A stretch of 64,000 bases of DNA from Pseudorhodoferax sp. Leaf274. GTDB taxonomy: Bacteria; Pseudomonadota; Gammaproteobacteria; Burkholderiales; Burkholderiaceae_C. Each line of letters starts with the position of its first letter. Positions within the stretch are counted from its first letter, which is position 1. Made by a program: the position numbers and the translations under genes. Location: NCBI RefSeq assembly GCF_001422445.1, contig NZ_LMNA01000001.1, forward strand, positions 604,735-668,734, in the 5' to 3' direction. The notes beneath the pieces were generated by a model. It was given only the letters and a program-made list of their open reading frames with translations. It made no database searches and was not told the origin of the DNA. Shown here one piece after another: positions 25,698 through 34,022 of this stretch.

Positions 25698-27560
25698 ATG
25701 CAACACCCTTTCAAACGCCGCGCGCTCGCGGCAGCCATTGCCGCGGTCTCGGCCGCCGGCCTGCTGGCGGCCTGCGGCGGCGGTGACGATGCGTCCGACG
25801 CCGGCCCCGGCGTCTACGACAGCGCGCTGGCCTTCGACAAGGCCAGGTACACGACGATCACCGTCACGCTCGACGGCGTGCGCACGCCGGTCCGCTGGTA
25901 CCGGGAAGTCTGCTACGTCGGCAAGCCGATGGCGCTGGCGCCGACGCAATCCGCCGGCGCGGTGGACAACCAGGCCTGCGGCTACCAGAACATGAACATC
26001 TTCGTGCGCGAGGCCGACGCGGCCAGGCAGGACAACGCCATCCTGCTCAACGTCAACAACGCGGGCTGGCTGGCCAGCTACCAGGGCGGCAAGGGCGGCT
26101 GGAACGGCACGGACCCCATCACCAACGCCAACTACGCCGGCGCCGACATCGTCAACGGCGGCACCTACGTCAGCAACAGCGACACCGACAAGCGGGGCGC
26201 CGCGCTCGCCCGCGGCTTCGTCTACATCAACATGGCCTCGCGCAGCCGCGGCGCGACAGCGCCCGCCGGCGTCTTCGAGGACGGCATCTACCAGGGCAAG
26301 GCGCCCGCCGCCATCGTCGACGCCAAGGCCGCCGTGCGCTACCTGCGCCTGAACGACGGCGCCATGCCCGGCAACGCCAGCCGCATCGTGGTGAACGGCA
26401 CCAGCGGCGGCGGTGCGCAGAGCACGCAGCTCGGCGCCACGGGCGACAGCGCCGACTACCTGCCCTACCTGAAAGCCGTGGGTGCCGCCGGCATCGACAC
26501 CAACGGCAAGAGCGCGATCAGCGACAGCGTCTACGCCATCGTGGCCTACTGCCCGATCCAGGACATGGGCAGCGCCGACCTGGCCTACGAGTGGATGTTC
26601 AACGTGCTGGACACGCGCGCGCTGGTCTCCGCCGACCAGAAGGCCGGGCTGATCGTCGATGCGAGCGGCAACGAGCTCGTGCGCGCCTCCAACCCCGATC
26701 CTGCGGGCAGCACCGCATTGAAGACCAGGTTCGTGGCGTACCAGGCGGGGCTGGGCCTGAAGAACGAGGCCGGCGCGGCGCTGACCGCCGACAACATGCT
26801 GCCTGCACTGGAGGCCGAGATCAAGAAAGCGGCCAGCGCGTACGTCAAGGCCGGCAAGGCCTTCGTCGCCTACAACGCCTTCGGCAGCGCGGCCGCCAAC
26901 GGCGTGGCCGGTGGCAGCGGCACGCTGTACTACAAGAACGACTTCATCGACGTGGACGCCAGCGGCACGGTGACGGACTTCAACATGTCCAACTACCTGA
27001 AGTTCGTCGCCAAGCAGGCGCGGCTCAAGGCCGTGCCGGCGTTCGACCAGGCCGGCCAGACCCCGGCACTCGCCGCGACCCCGACCGCCGACACCACCAA
27101 GGCCGGCGCTGCCATCAACGGCAACTACAGCGGCGGCGAGTCCAACCTGTTCGGCACGGCGGCGCAGGTCTATTCCAACTTCACCGAATACGCCTGGAAC
27201 AACAACAACGGCGGCGACGCCGTCAATGCCCGGCAGGCCGATGTCGGTTTCAAGAACACCGGCATCGCCTGGGCGGCCAACCCGCAGCAGGCCTTCCTGC
27301 TGAACCAGTACAAGATGATCAACGCGCTGGCCTACATCGGCAGGACCGACGGCATCACCACGCACTGGCGCATCCGCGTCGGCGCGCGGGACCGCGACAC
27401 GTCGTTCACCGTGGCCTACAACCTCAGCCGCGCGCTGAAGGGCGACGCCAAGGTCAAGGACGTCGACTACGCCCTGCACTGGGACCAGGGGCACGCCGGC
27501 AACTACGACGTGCAGGCCGCCTTCGCCTGGATCGACCAGCGGCTGGCCGCCGGCAACTGA
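25698..27560 (+). CDS. Secreted tannase (tannin acyl hydrolase), bacterial subtype
   Basis: A 620-residue exported enzyme hydrolysing galloyl esters of tannins to gallate. The signal peptide ends in a lipobox-like LLAAC (Cys26), so it is perhaps a lipoprotein. The nucleophile elbow is GTSGG with Ser236; Asp567 (ARDRDTS) and His599 (WDQGHAGNYD) complete a triad whose Asp-His spacing of 32 equals that of the Lactobacillus plantarum tannase. AAGGAG precedes the start. Downstream of the gallate transporter and dioxygenase genes, it completes a tannin-to-ring-cleavage module. Feruloyl esterase relatives are the main alternative. Confidence 0.85.
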   Translation: MQHPFKRRALAAAIAAVSAAGLLAACGGGDDASDAGPGVYDSALAFDKARYTTITVTLDGVRTPVRWYREVCYVGKPMALAPTQSAGAVDNQACGYQNMNIFVREADAARQDNAILLNVNNAGWLASYQGGKGGWNGTDPITNANYAGADIVNGGTYVSNSDTDKRGAALARGFVYINMASRSRGATAPAGVFEDGIYQGKAPAAIVDAKAAVRYLRLNDGAMPGNASRIVVNGTSGGGAQSTQLGATGDSADYLPYLKAVGAAGIDTNGKSAISDSVYAIVAYCPIQDMGSADLAYEWMFNVLDTRALVSADQKAGLIVDASGNELVRASNPDPAGSTALKTRFVAYQAGLGLKNEAGAALTADNMLPALEAEIKKAASAYVKAGKAFVAYNAFGSAAANGVAGGSGTLYYKNDFIDVDASGTVTDFNMSNYLKFVAKQARLKAVPAFDQAGQTPALAATPTADTTKAGAAINGNYSGGESNLFGTAAQVYSNFTEYAWNNNNGGDAVNARQADVGFKNTGIAWAANPQQAFLLNQYKMINALAYIGRTDGITTHWRIRVGARDRDTSFTVAYNLSRALKGDAKVKDVDYALHWDQGHAGNYDVQAAFAWIDQRLAAGN

Positions 27561-27582
27561 GGGTGCCGCGCAGGGGAGGGCC

Positions 27583-28797
27583 CTACTTCAGGCTCTCCAC
27601 CTTGCCGAACGGCTCCATGTCCACGCCGTTGTAGCGCACCGGCTGCATCGCGGCCACGGCGTGGAGATCGTCCGCGCTGTTGGCGATCGTCACGCCCGGC
27701 AGCAGCAGCTCGACCTTGGGGTTCTTGAGGTTGCTGGCGATGCGTCGGATGTTCTCGCGCGTGAGGTTGTCGCCGCACTCGCGCAGCACATGGGCCATCA
27801 GCTGCGCGGCCACGTAGCCCGTCACGCCCGAGCTGTTCAGCGGGTCCACGCCGGGCGCGTAGGTCTTGAGCAGCTCCTTGTAGGCCTTCATCTCCGGGTC
27901 GTTGTCCCATGCCTTGGAGCCCGGGTCCTTGTAGTAGGCCAGGGAGATCGCGCCCTTGGCCTTGTCGGCACCGGCCGGCTCCAGCGCCATCTTGACCGAG
28001 GCCCCGGCGATGTTCACGTAGCGCTCGGGCGTCCAGCCCAGCTCGGCCACCTTGCGCAGGGCCTGCGCCGTGGTGCGCGCGGTGGAGGCCAGCACCAGCA
28101 CATCCGCCCCGGAGGCCTTGAGCTGCACGATCTGCGAATCGACGGTGGGGTCCGTCACCTCGAAGGTGGCCTGCGCCACCAGGCTGGCGTTCTTGCCGGC
28201 CAGGCCTTCCTGCAGGCCCTTGAGGATCTCGCGGCCCAGGTCGTCGTTCTGCATCAGGATCGCCACCTTGGCGCCGGGCTTGTTGGCCGCGATGTGGTGG
28301 GCGAACACCTTGCCCTCGCCGCGGTAGCTGCCGAGCATGGGCGTGGTCCAGGGGTACTGCCTGGCGTTGTCGAACTGGCTGGCGCCGCTTTGCAGGAACA
28401 GCTGCGGCACCTTCTTGGCGTTCATGTAGCGCTGGATGGCGGTGTTGCTGGCCGTGCCCAGGCTGCTGAACCAGGCCAGGATCTGGTCCTGCTCGACCAT
28501 GCGGCGCGCCACCTCCACCGTCTTCGGCGGCGAGTACTGGTCGTCGTAGACCAGCAGCTTGACCTTGCGGCCGTTGATGCCGCCTTGCTCGTTGAGCTTC
28601 TTGAAGTAGGCCTCGGCCACCTTGCCGATGATGGCGTAGCCCGACACCGGGCCCGACAGCGGCATCGGCATGCCCAGCAGGATCTCTGTGTCGCTGGCGC
28701 CGGGGTCGTATTGCTTCTGGGCAAAGGCGGCGGGGGCCAGCAGGCTGGCGGCCAGGGCCGTGCTGGCGAGCGCGAGCGTGCGACGGGTGATGGGCAT
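27583..28797 (-). CDS. LivK-type ABC transporter substrate-binding protein, orphan
   Basis: A 404-residue periplasmic binding protein of the branched-chain amino acid/aromatic type. It has a Sec signal peptide ending AFAQ near residue 25, then ILLGMPMPLSGPVSGYAIIG and INGRKVKLLVYDDQYSPPKT, the usual family N-terminus. No permease or ATPase gene adjoins it; it could serve a transporter elsewhere, for example the liv genes at the window start. GGAG precedes the chosen ATG at 28797. A LysR gene lies upstream on the same strand. Confidence 0.87.
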   Translation of the reverse strand: MPITRRTLALASTALAASLLAPAAFAQKQYDPGASDTEILLGMPMPLSGPVSGYAIIGKVAEAYFKKLNEQGGINGRKVKLLVYDDQYSPPKTVEVARRMVEQDQILAWFSSLGTASNTAIQRYMNAKKVPQLFLQSGASQFDNARQYPWTTPMLGSYRGEGKVFAHHIAANKPGAKVAILMQNDDLGREILKGLQEGLAGKNASLVAQATFEVTDPTVDSQIVQLKASGADVLVLASTARTTAQALRKVAELGWTPERYVNIAGASVKMALEPAGADKAKGAISLAYYKDPGSKAWDNDPEMKAYKELLKTYAPGVDPLNSSGVTGYVAAQLMAHVLRECGDNLTRENIRRIASNLKNPKVELLLPGVTIANSADDLHAVAAMQPVRYNGVDMEPFGKVESLK

Positions 28798-28930
28798 GGA
28801 GTCTCCGGTTGGCATGGTTTTGTGCGCCCACTTGTCGGCGCGAGTGGGCGGTGACTATGGCGCCGGCCTTGCCGCGGCACCATGGCCGAAGCGATCACGC
28901 GCATTGGCGCAATCGATCTGTGAGGCGCCC

Positions 28931-28952
28931 ATGCGTCGCCTATGCGTCGCCT
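28931..28952. repeat. 11-bp tandem duplication at a LysR stop codon
   Basis: Two exact copies of ATGCGTCGCCT stand head to tail and span the stop codon of the LysR gene at 28940. It looks like a recent slippage event; the reading frame of the LysR is not disturbed. Confidence 0.8.
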
Positions 28953-29854
28953 GTGCGCGCCGCGTCGCGCTCGCCCGCCACCTGGCGCACCAGATCCCAC
29001 GTGAGCTGCGCCACGGGCGCCAATGCGCGGTGCTTGCGCCGCACGAGCACGACGCGGCGGTCCATGCGTGGCGCCAGCGGCCGCGCGACCAGGCCGGGCA
29101 GCCCGCCCGGCGGCAGCGCCAGCGTGGGCACGACCGAGATGCCCAGCCCGGCGTCGAGCATGCGGAAGATCGTCGTCGGGTGCCCCACCTCCTGCGCCAC
29201 GGGCGCCTGCACGCCGTGCGTGCGCAGCGCCTCGTCGATCAGGCGGCGGCTGCCCGAGGCGTGGTCCAGCAGCACCAGCGGTTCGCCGGCCAGCGCGGTC
29301 CAGCGCACGCTGCGCTTGCGCGCCAGCGGGTGTGCGGCCGGGCAGACCAGGCAGAAGGGTTCGGTCAGGATGGTCTCGGCATGCAGGTCGGCGCTTTGCA
29401 CGGGGTCGATCACCACGCCGAAGTCCACCTCGCCCGCGAGCACGCTGGCCAGCGCGTCGTGCTGGATGCGGTCCAGCAGCACCAGCTCCAGGCCCGGATG
29501 CGCCAGCCGGCAGCGCGCGATGCAGGCCGGCAGCAGATTGGCCGACAGCGTGGGGCTGCTGGCCACGCGCACGCGGCCCTGGCGCTGCGTGGCCAGGCCG
29601 CGCACGTCCAGCAGCATGGTGTCCAGCTCGTCCAGCACACGGTCCAGCCGCGCGGCCAGGCTGCGGCCGGCCTCGGTCAGCACCACCTCGCGCGTGGTGC
29701 GGTCCAGCAGCTTCAGGCCCAGCTGCTGCTCCAGCTCGGTCATGCAGCGGCTCACGGCCGGCTGCGTCAGGCCGATCTGGTCGCCAGCCCGCGTGAAGCT
29801 GGCGTGCGCAGCCACGGCCTGGAAGACACGCAATTGGCGCAGGCTCACATTCAT
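28940..29854 (-). CDS. LysR-family transcriptional regulator
   Basis: A 304-residue LysR regulator with N-terminal MNVSLRQLRVFQAVAAHASF and the helix-turn-helix IGLTQPAVSRCMTELEQQLG, then the effector domain. It is divergent from the bile-acid-symporter-family gene and lies upstream of the orphan binding protein, so either may be its target. An interrupted palindrome ATTG-GCG-CAAT at 28903-28913 between it and the binding-protein gene could be an operator (weak). Confidence 0.87.
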   Translation of the reverse strand: MNVSLRQLRVFQAVAAHASFTRAGDQIGLTQPAVSRCMTELEQQLGLKLLDRTTREVVLTEAGRSLAARLDRVLDELDTMLLDVRGLATQRQGRVRVASSPTLSANLLPACIARCRLAHPGLELVLLDRIQHDALASVLAGEVDFGVVIDPVQSADLHAETILTEPFCLVCPAAHPLARKRSVRWTALAGEPLVLLDHASGSRRLIDEALRTHGVQAPVAQEVGHPTTIFRMLDAGLGISVVPTLALPPGGLPGLVARPLAPRMDRRVVLVRRKHRALAPVAQLTWDLVRQVAGERDAARTGDA

Positions 29855-29947
29855 GCGGCCGAATCATAAATTCATCAGATCAATCCATTTCTCTTTGGGC
29901 GCGCGGCGCGGTCCAATGGCGGCATTCCCGTTTCCTGGTTGCACCCC

Positions 29948-30964
29948 ATGGCCCGTTCCCGCCTGCTGCCCGACAACTTCACGCTGTACCTCGTCACCAC
30001 CGTCGTGCTGGCCAGCCTGCTGCCGGCCTCCGGCCGCTTGGCCCAGGTGCTGGAGGTGGCCACCACGGTGGCCGTGAGCCTGCTGTTCTTCCTGCACGGC
30101 GCCAAGCTGTCGCGCCAGGCCATCCTGGCCGGCATCGGCCACTGGCGGCTGCACCTGGTGGTGGTGGCCAGCACCTTCGTGCTGTTCCCGCTGCTGGGCT
30201 GGGCGCTCAAGCCGCTGCTGCAGCCGCTGGTCACGCGCGACCTGTACACCGGCATCCTTTACCTGTGCGCGCTGCCGGCCACGGTGCAGTCGGCCATCGC
30301 CTTCGTGTCGATGGCGCGCGGCAACATCCCGGCGGCGGTCTGCAGCGCCTCGGCCTCCACGCTGCTGGGCGTGGCGTTCACGCCGCTGGTGGTGGGCCTG
30401 CTGCTGACGCAGAACGCGGCCATGGGCGACCCGCTGGACGCGATCGGCCGCATCGGCATGCAGCTGCTGCTGCCCTTCATCGCCGGCCACCTGCTGCGGC
30501 CTTGGCTCGCCGGCTTCCTGCAGCGCCGCGCATCGGTCATGAAGGTGGTGGACCAGGGCTCCATCCTGCTGGTGGTCTACGCGGCCTTCAGCCACGCCGT
30601 GATCGACGGCCTGTGGTCGCAGGTGCCGCTCTCCGCGCTGGCCGGCCTGCTGGTGGTCTGCGCCGTGCTGCTCGGCCTGGTGCTGGTCATCACCACCTGG
30701 AGCGCGCGCCGCATGGGTTTCTCGAAGGAAGACGAGATCACCATCGTGTTCTGCGGCTCCAAGAAGAGCCTGGTCAGCGGCGTGCCCATGGCCAAGGTGC
30801 TGTTCGCCGCCAACGTGGCCGGTGCCATCGTGCTGCCGCTGATGCTGTTCCACCAGATGCAGCTGATGGTGTGCGGGGTGCTGGCGCAGCGCTATGCGCG
30901 GCGGGCGGCGGCGGAGCAGGTGGTGTCGGCGACGGCACCAACGGCATCTGAGGTGCCTCGCTGA
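29948..30964 (+). CDS. Bile acid:sodium symporter family protein (YfeH-like)
   Basis: A 338-residue membrane protein with about ten hydrophobic segments. FFLHGAKLSRQAILAG and the region around ALPATVQSAIAFVSMARGN match the SBF-like YfeH branch of the bile-acid:sodium symporter family, whose substrates in bacteria are mostly unknown. The closing charged region GSKKSLVSGVPMAKVLF is also typical. It is divergent from a LysR gene, a common arrangement for this family. The start ATG at 29948 was preferred to one 9 bases upstream. Confidence 0.87.
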   Translation: MARSRLLPDNFTLYLVTTVVLASLLPASGRLAQVLEVATTVAVSLLFFLHGAKLSRQAILAGIGHWRLHLVVVASTFVLFPLLGWALKPLLQPLVTRDLYTGILYLCALPATVQSAIAFVSMARGNIPAAVCSASASTLLGVAFTPLVVGLLLTQNAAMGDPLDAIGRIGMQLLLPFIAGHLLRPWLAGFLQRRASVMKVVDQGSILLVVYAAFSHAVIDGLWSQVPLSALAGLLVVCAVLLGLVLVITTWSARRMGFSKEDEITIVFCGSKKSLVSGVPMAKVLFAANVAGAIVLPLMLFHQMQLMVCGVLAQRYARRAAAEQVVSATAPTASEVPR

Positions 30965-31063
30965 TGCCACGGAGGCGGCGACAGCAATGTGCCGCGATCT
31001 TCATGCAGGAAATGCGGCTCCCTCCAGCAGACCGCTTGAGCCAGCCGACCCGCTCGCAGCGCT

Positions 31064-31318
31064 TTGCCGTCGTACCGCGGCCACGGCATCGGGCGCGGCC
31101 TGGTCGACGCCGCGATCCAGCACGCGCGTGCACGCGACGGCCTGCGCACGCTGACGCTGACGATCACGGCCCGCAACGTGGCCGCCATCGCGCTGTACCG
31201 GGCGGCCGGCTTTGCGGCCTTTGGCAGCGAGCCCTTGGCAGTGAAGAAGGCGCTTGCCGGCGAGCACGGTGGACCGTGCCCCTTGCGCGCGCCTGGACTG
31301 CTACGATGGCCAGCATGA
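31064..31318 (+). pseudogene. GNAT acetyltransferase remnant, truncated at both ends
   Basis: The reading frame encodes the acetyl-CoA-binding part of a GNAT acetyltransferase (YRGHGIGRGLVDAAIQHARA, then ITARNVAAIALYRAAGF) but lacks the whole N-terminal half, and the usual C-terminal ending is replaced by unrelated residues after FGSEPLAVK. The only start is a TTG with no ribosome site. The 100 bases before it show no coding signal. It is read as a decayed gene; its stop overlaps the next ATG. Confidence 0.65.
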
Positions 31319-31524
31319 CCCGCACCGTCGGCCGCCAGGACCGTTCCGAGCTGATCCTCGATCCCTCCGAGGCCTGGCGACGTGGCCGTCTGCTGGATGC
31401 GATGCTGGCGGGCCTGCGCGCGCCGCGGCCGCATGGCGTCACGCGTGCCACGCACCGCGAGATGAACCGGGCTGACGACGCACGCCAGCTCGAAATGGCG
31501 CGCCGGCTCAACGGGCCGCGCTGA
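31315..31524 (+). CDS. Small protein of unknown function paired with a nucleotidyltransferase
   Basis: A 69-residue, highly charged protein (many Arg and Asp) with no membrane segment. I do not recognise its family. It starts at the stop of the acetyltransferase remnant (ATGA) and ends 12 bases before the nucleotidyltransferase gene, an arrangement like an antitoxin-toxin pair. An alternative start 9 bases upstream is possible. Confidence 0.6.
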   Translation: MTRTVGRQDRSELILDPSEAWRRGRLLDAMLAGLRAPRPHGVTRATHREMNRADDARQLEMARRLNGPR

Positions 31525-31536
31525 GGCGCGACGCGC

Positions 31537-31992
31537 ATGGACACGGACAGCCTGCTCAACCTGCTGCGGCGCTTTCAGCACGAGGGTGTGCAATACATCC
31601 TCGTGGGTGGGCATGCCGTGCGCATGAACGGCTTCCTGCGGGCCACCGAAGACATCGACATCCTGCTGCCTTCGTCCATCGACAACGGCCACCGTGTGAT
31701 ACGCGCACTGTCGTTCCTGCCATCGAGCCAGGACCTCGATCCAGAATGGTTCGCCGTGCCGGCGGACGAGCCCGAGAACATCCGCGTGGCCGACGCCCTG
31801 CTGATCGACCTGTTGTTCGCGGCCAACGGCCAGACTTACGGCAGCCTGCAGCCCCACGTGCGCACCGTGACGGTGGAGGGCGTGGACATCCGGACGCTGG
31901 ACATCGAAGGTCTGCTCAAGACCAAGACCGACTACCGCGACAAGGACCGCATCGACCGGGACGTGCTGCAGCGGCTCAAGTCCCAGCTGTAG
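31537..31992 (+). CDS. Nucleotidyltransferase-fold protein (AbiEii/DUF6036-like)
   Basis: A 151-residue protein with a minimal nucleotidyltransferase core: GGHAVRMNGFLRATEDIDIL, where Asp39 and Asp41 would bind metal, and a later acidic position in LLIDLLFAA. Such proteins include toxins of AbiE-like and MNT-HEPN systems and also uncharacterised housekeeping members. The C-terminus (LLKTKTDYRDKDRIDRDVLQ) is the pattern seen in AbiEii-like proteins. It follows the small charged gene above, so a toxin-antitoxin role is possible but not shown. Confidence 0.75.
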   Translation: MDTDSLLNLLRRFQHEGVQYILVGGHAVRMNGFLRATEDIDILLPSSIDNGHRVIRALSFLPSSQDLDPEWFAVPADEPENIRVADALLIDLLFAANGQTYGSLQPHVRTVTVEGVDIRTLDIEGLLKTKTDYRDKDRIDRDVLQRLKSQL

Positions 31993-32001
31993 GTCTCCGG
32001 G

Positions 32002-32907
32002 CTACAGCAACCGATCCGCGAAGCTGAAATTCGCCAAATGCCGCACCAGCTCCGCCGCCAACCTGGGCAGCGGCTGGCCGGCGCGGTTGACGATCTTGGT
32101 CTCGCGCTGGGCCCAGGCGTCGGTGAGCGGCACCAGGGCCAGCTTCATGGTCCGCGCGTGGCGCGCCGCCGACGAGCGCGGCAGGATGCCGATGCCCACG
32201 CCGGCTTCCACCAGCAGGCAGATCGACTCGAAGCTGGAGACCTGGATGCGGAACTCCAGGTTGCGGCCGATCTGGCGCGCCAGCGGCGGCAGGAAGTTGG
32301 CCAGCGCGCTGCCTTCGGCCAGCGAGATGTGCGGCTCGTCCAGCGTCTGCACGAAGTCCATGCGCGGCAGCGCCGCCATGGCATGCCGTGCCGGCACCAC
32401 CACCACCAGTTCATCGGCGACGAAATCGCGCACCTCCAGGCCCTGCGTGTCCACGTTGCCGGCCACCAGGCCGATGTCGGCATGCGCCTCGTGGATCGCC
32501 ATCACGATCTCCTGGCTCAGCCGCTCGCGCAGGTCGATGCTCACGTCCTTGTGCTGCGCCAGGAAGCTGGCCAGCGCCGAGGGCAGGGCGCTGGTGATCG
32601 AGGTGGTGTTGGCCAGCACGCGCACATGGCCCTTGGCGCCCTGGGCGTAGTCGCGCAGGTCGATCTTCAGGTGGTCCACCTGCTGCAGCACCTTGCGCGC
32701 GTGGTGCAGCAGCGCCTCGCCGGCCGGATTCAGTTCCACGCCCTGGGGCTTGCGGTAGAACAGCTTGGCGCCGATGTTGTCTTCCAGCTGCTTGATGCGC
32801 GTGCTGGCCGCGGCCAGCGAGATGCAGGCGCGCTCGGCCCCGCGCCGCAGGTTGGATTCCTCGGCGACGAAGACGAACAGGCGGAGGTCGAACAGGTCGA
32901 AGTGCAT
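32002..32907 (-). CDS. LysR-family transcriptional regulator
   Basis: A 301-residue LysR regulator (MHFDLFDLRLFVFVAEESN at the start, helix-turn-helix around ACISLAAASTRIKQLEDNIG). It is divergent from the Bug-acyl-CoA dehydrogenase operon at 33037, which it probably controls. The 129-base gap holds the 31-nt motif at 32934-32964. The ATG at 32907 is chosen from the family N-terminus; an upstream start would cover that motif. Confidence 0.88.
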   Translation of the reverse strand: MHFDLFDLRLFVFVAEESNLRRGAERACISLAAASTRIKQLEDNIGAKLFYRKPQGVELNPAGEALLHHARKVLQQVDHLKIDLRDYAQGAKGHVRVLANTTSITSALPSALASFLAQHKDVSIDLRERLSQEIVMAIHEAHADIGLVAGNVDTQGLEVRDFVADELVVVVPARHAMAALPRMDFVQTLDEPHISLAEGSALANFLPPLARQIGRNLEFRIQVSSFESICLLVEAGVGIGILPRSSAARHARTMKLALVPLTDAWAQRETKIVNRAGQPLPRLAAELVRHLANFSFADRLL

Positions 32908-32933
32908 GGCGTGGGGCCGCGAGCGTACCCCAG

Positions 32934-32964
32934 CTGAACACCCCCTTCGCCAAAAACTGATGGC
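32934..32964 (+). promoter_or_regulatory. 31-nt motif shared with 16645-16675
   Basis: Second copy of the motif described at 16645 (27 of 31 identical, same orientation), placed 72 bases before the first Bug receptor gene and 26 bases from the LysR start. It may be a LysR operator or a shared promoter core. Confidence 0.6.
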
Positions 32965-33036
32965 CGCGGCTGCGGCGCGGTGCCATCCTCGCCGCTCGGG
33001 CACACGACCCGCGACAGGCCACCAGGAGACACCACC

Positions 33037-34014
33037 ATGCCGTCAAACCTTCCCCGTTCCGCCCGCCGCACTGCGCTGGCGGGCTTGCTGTGCGCCGGTG
33101 CGCTGGCCGCCGCGCCTGCGTGGGCACAGCAGCAGCCCGTGCGCCTCATCGTCGGCTACGCGGCCGGCGGCCCGGTCGACACGGCCGCGCGCCAGTTCGC
33201 CCAGGTGTTCGGCCGCGAGCTGGGGCGCACGGTGATCGTGGAGAACAAGGCCGGCGTGGCCGGCGCGCTGGGCGGCGAGACCGTGGCCCGCGCGGCGCCC
33301 GACGGCAGCGTGCTGTACTTCGGCGCCAGCCCCACGCTGACGATCAGCCCGCACGTGCTCAAGAGCATGCCCTTCGATCCGGTGAAGGACCTGACGCCGC
33401 TGGCGCCGGTGCTGAGCTACGCCAATGCGCTGGTCATCAACAAGGACCTGCCGATCAAGAACCTCAAGGAGCTGATCGCGTATGCCAAGGCCAACCCCGG
33501 CAAGTTGTCCTACGGCTCGGCCGGCATGGGGGCATCGAACCACCTCTCCGGCGAACTGTTCGCCAAGCAGAGCGGCCTCTCGATGACGCACGTGCCCTAC
33601 AAGGGCAACGCGCCGGCCATGACCGATGTGATCGGTGGCCAGCTGACGATGATGTTCGACATCGTCAGCACCGCGCGCAACTACATCCAGACAGGCCGCG
33701 TGCACCCGCTGGCCGTGACCTCGCGCGAGCGCAACGCCTCGCTGCCCGACGTGCCCACCATGCGCGAGGCCGGCCTGCCGGGCTACGAGGTGATCGGCTG
33801 GTATGGCGTCTACGGCCCGGCGCAGATGAAGACCGAGCAGGTGGCGCAGGTCAACACCGCCGTGAACCGCACGCTGGCCGACGAGGGCCTGCGCAAGATC
33901 TGGGCCGAGCAGGGCTACGACATGTGGAAGGGCGCGCCCGCGGTGCTGGCCGAGCAGCAGCGCAAGGACCTGGAGATGTGGCGCGGCGTGACCCAGGGCA
34001 TCAAGTTCGAATGA
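33037..34014 (+). CDS. Bug-family tripartite tricarboxylate receptor
   Basis: A 325-residue periplasmic receptor of the Bug/TctC family. A Sec signal peptide ends at AWAQQ near residue 30; the mature protein starts PVRLIVGYAAGGPVDTAARQ and includes YKGNAPAMTDVIGG, both family hallmarks. These receptors bind carboxylates for TctAB permeases; none is adjacent. It leads an operon with a second Bug gene and acyl-CoA genes, and CCAGGAGAC lies before the ATG. Confidence 0.9.
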   Translation: MPSNLPRSARRTALAGLLCAGALAAAPAWAQQQPVRLIVGYAAGGPVDTAARQFAQVFGRELGRTVIVENKAGVAGALGGETVARAAPDGSVLYFGASPTLTISPHVLKSMPFDPVKDLTPLAPVLSYANALVINKDLPIKNLKELIAYAKANPGKLSYGSAGMGASNHLSGELFAKQSGLSMTHVPYKGNAPAMTDVIGGQLTMMFDIVSTARNYIQTGRVHPLAVTSRERNASLPDVPTMREAGLPGYEVIGWYGVYGPAQMKTEQVAQVNTAVNRTLADEGLRKIWAEQGYDMWKGAPAVLAEQQRKDLEMWRGVTQGIKFE

Positions 34015-34022
34015 GGACCGCC

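Noticed and set aside
28903-28913. ATTG-GCG-CAAT palindrome as operator of the orphan binding protein
   Set aside because: Short and by itself; no second copy or promoter boxes support it, so it is only mentioned with the LysR gene.
30965-31063. Possible N-terminal half of the acetyltransferase in another frame
   Set aside because: No frame gives GNAT-like residues; the missing half appears deleted rather than frameshifted.
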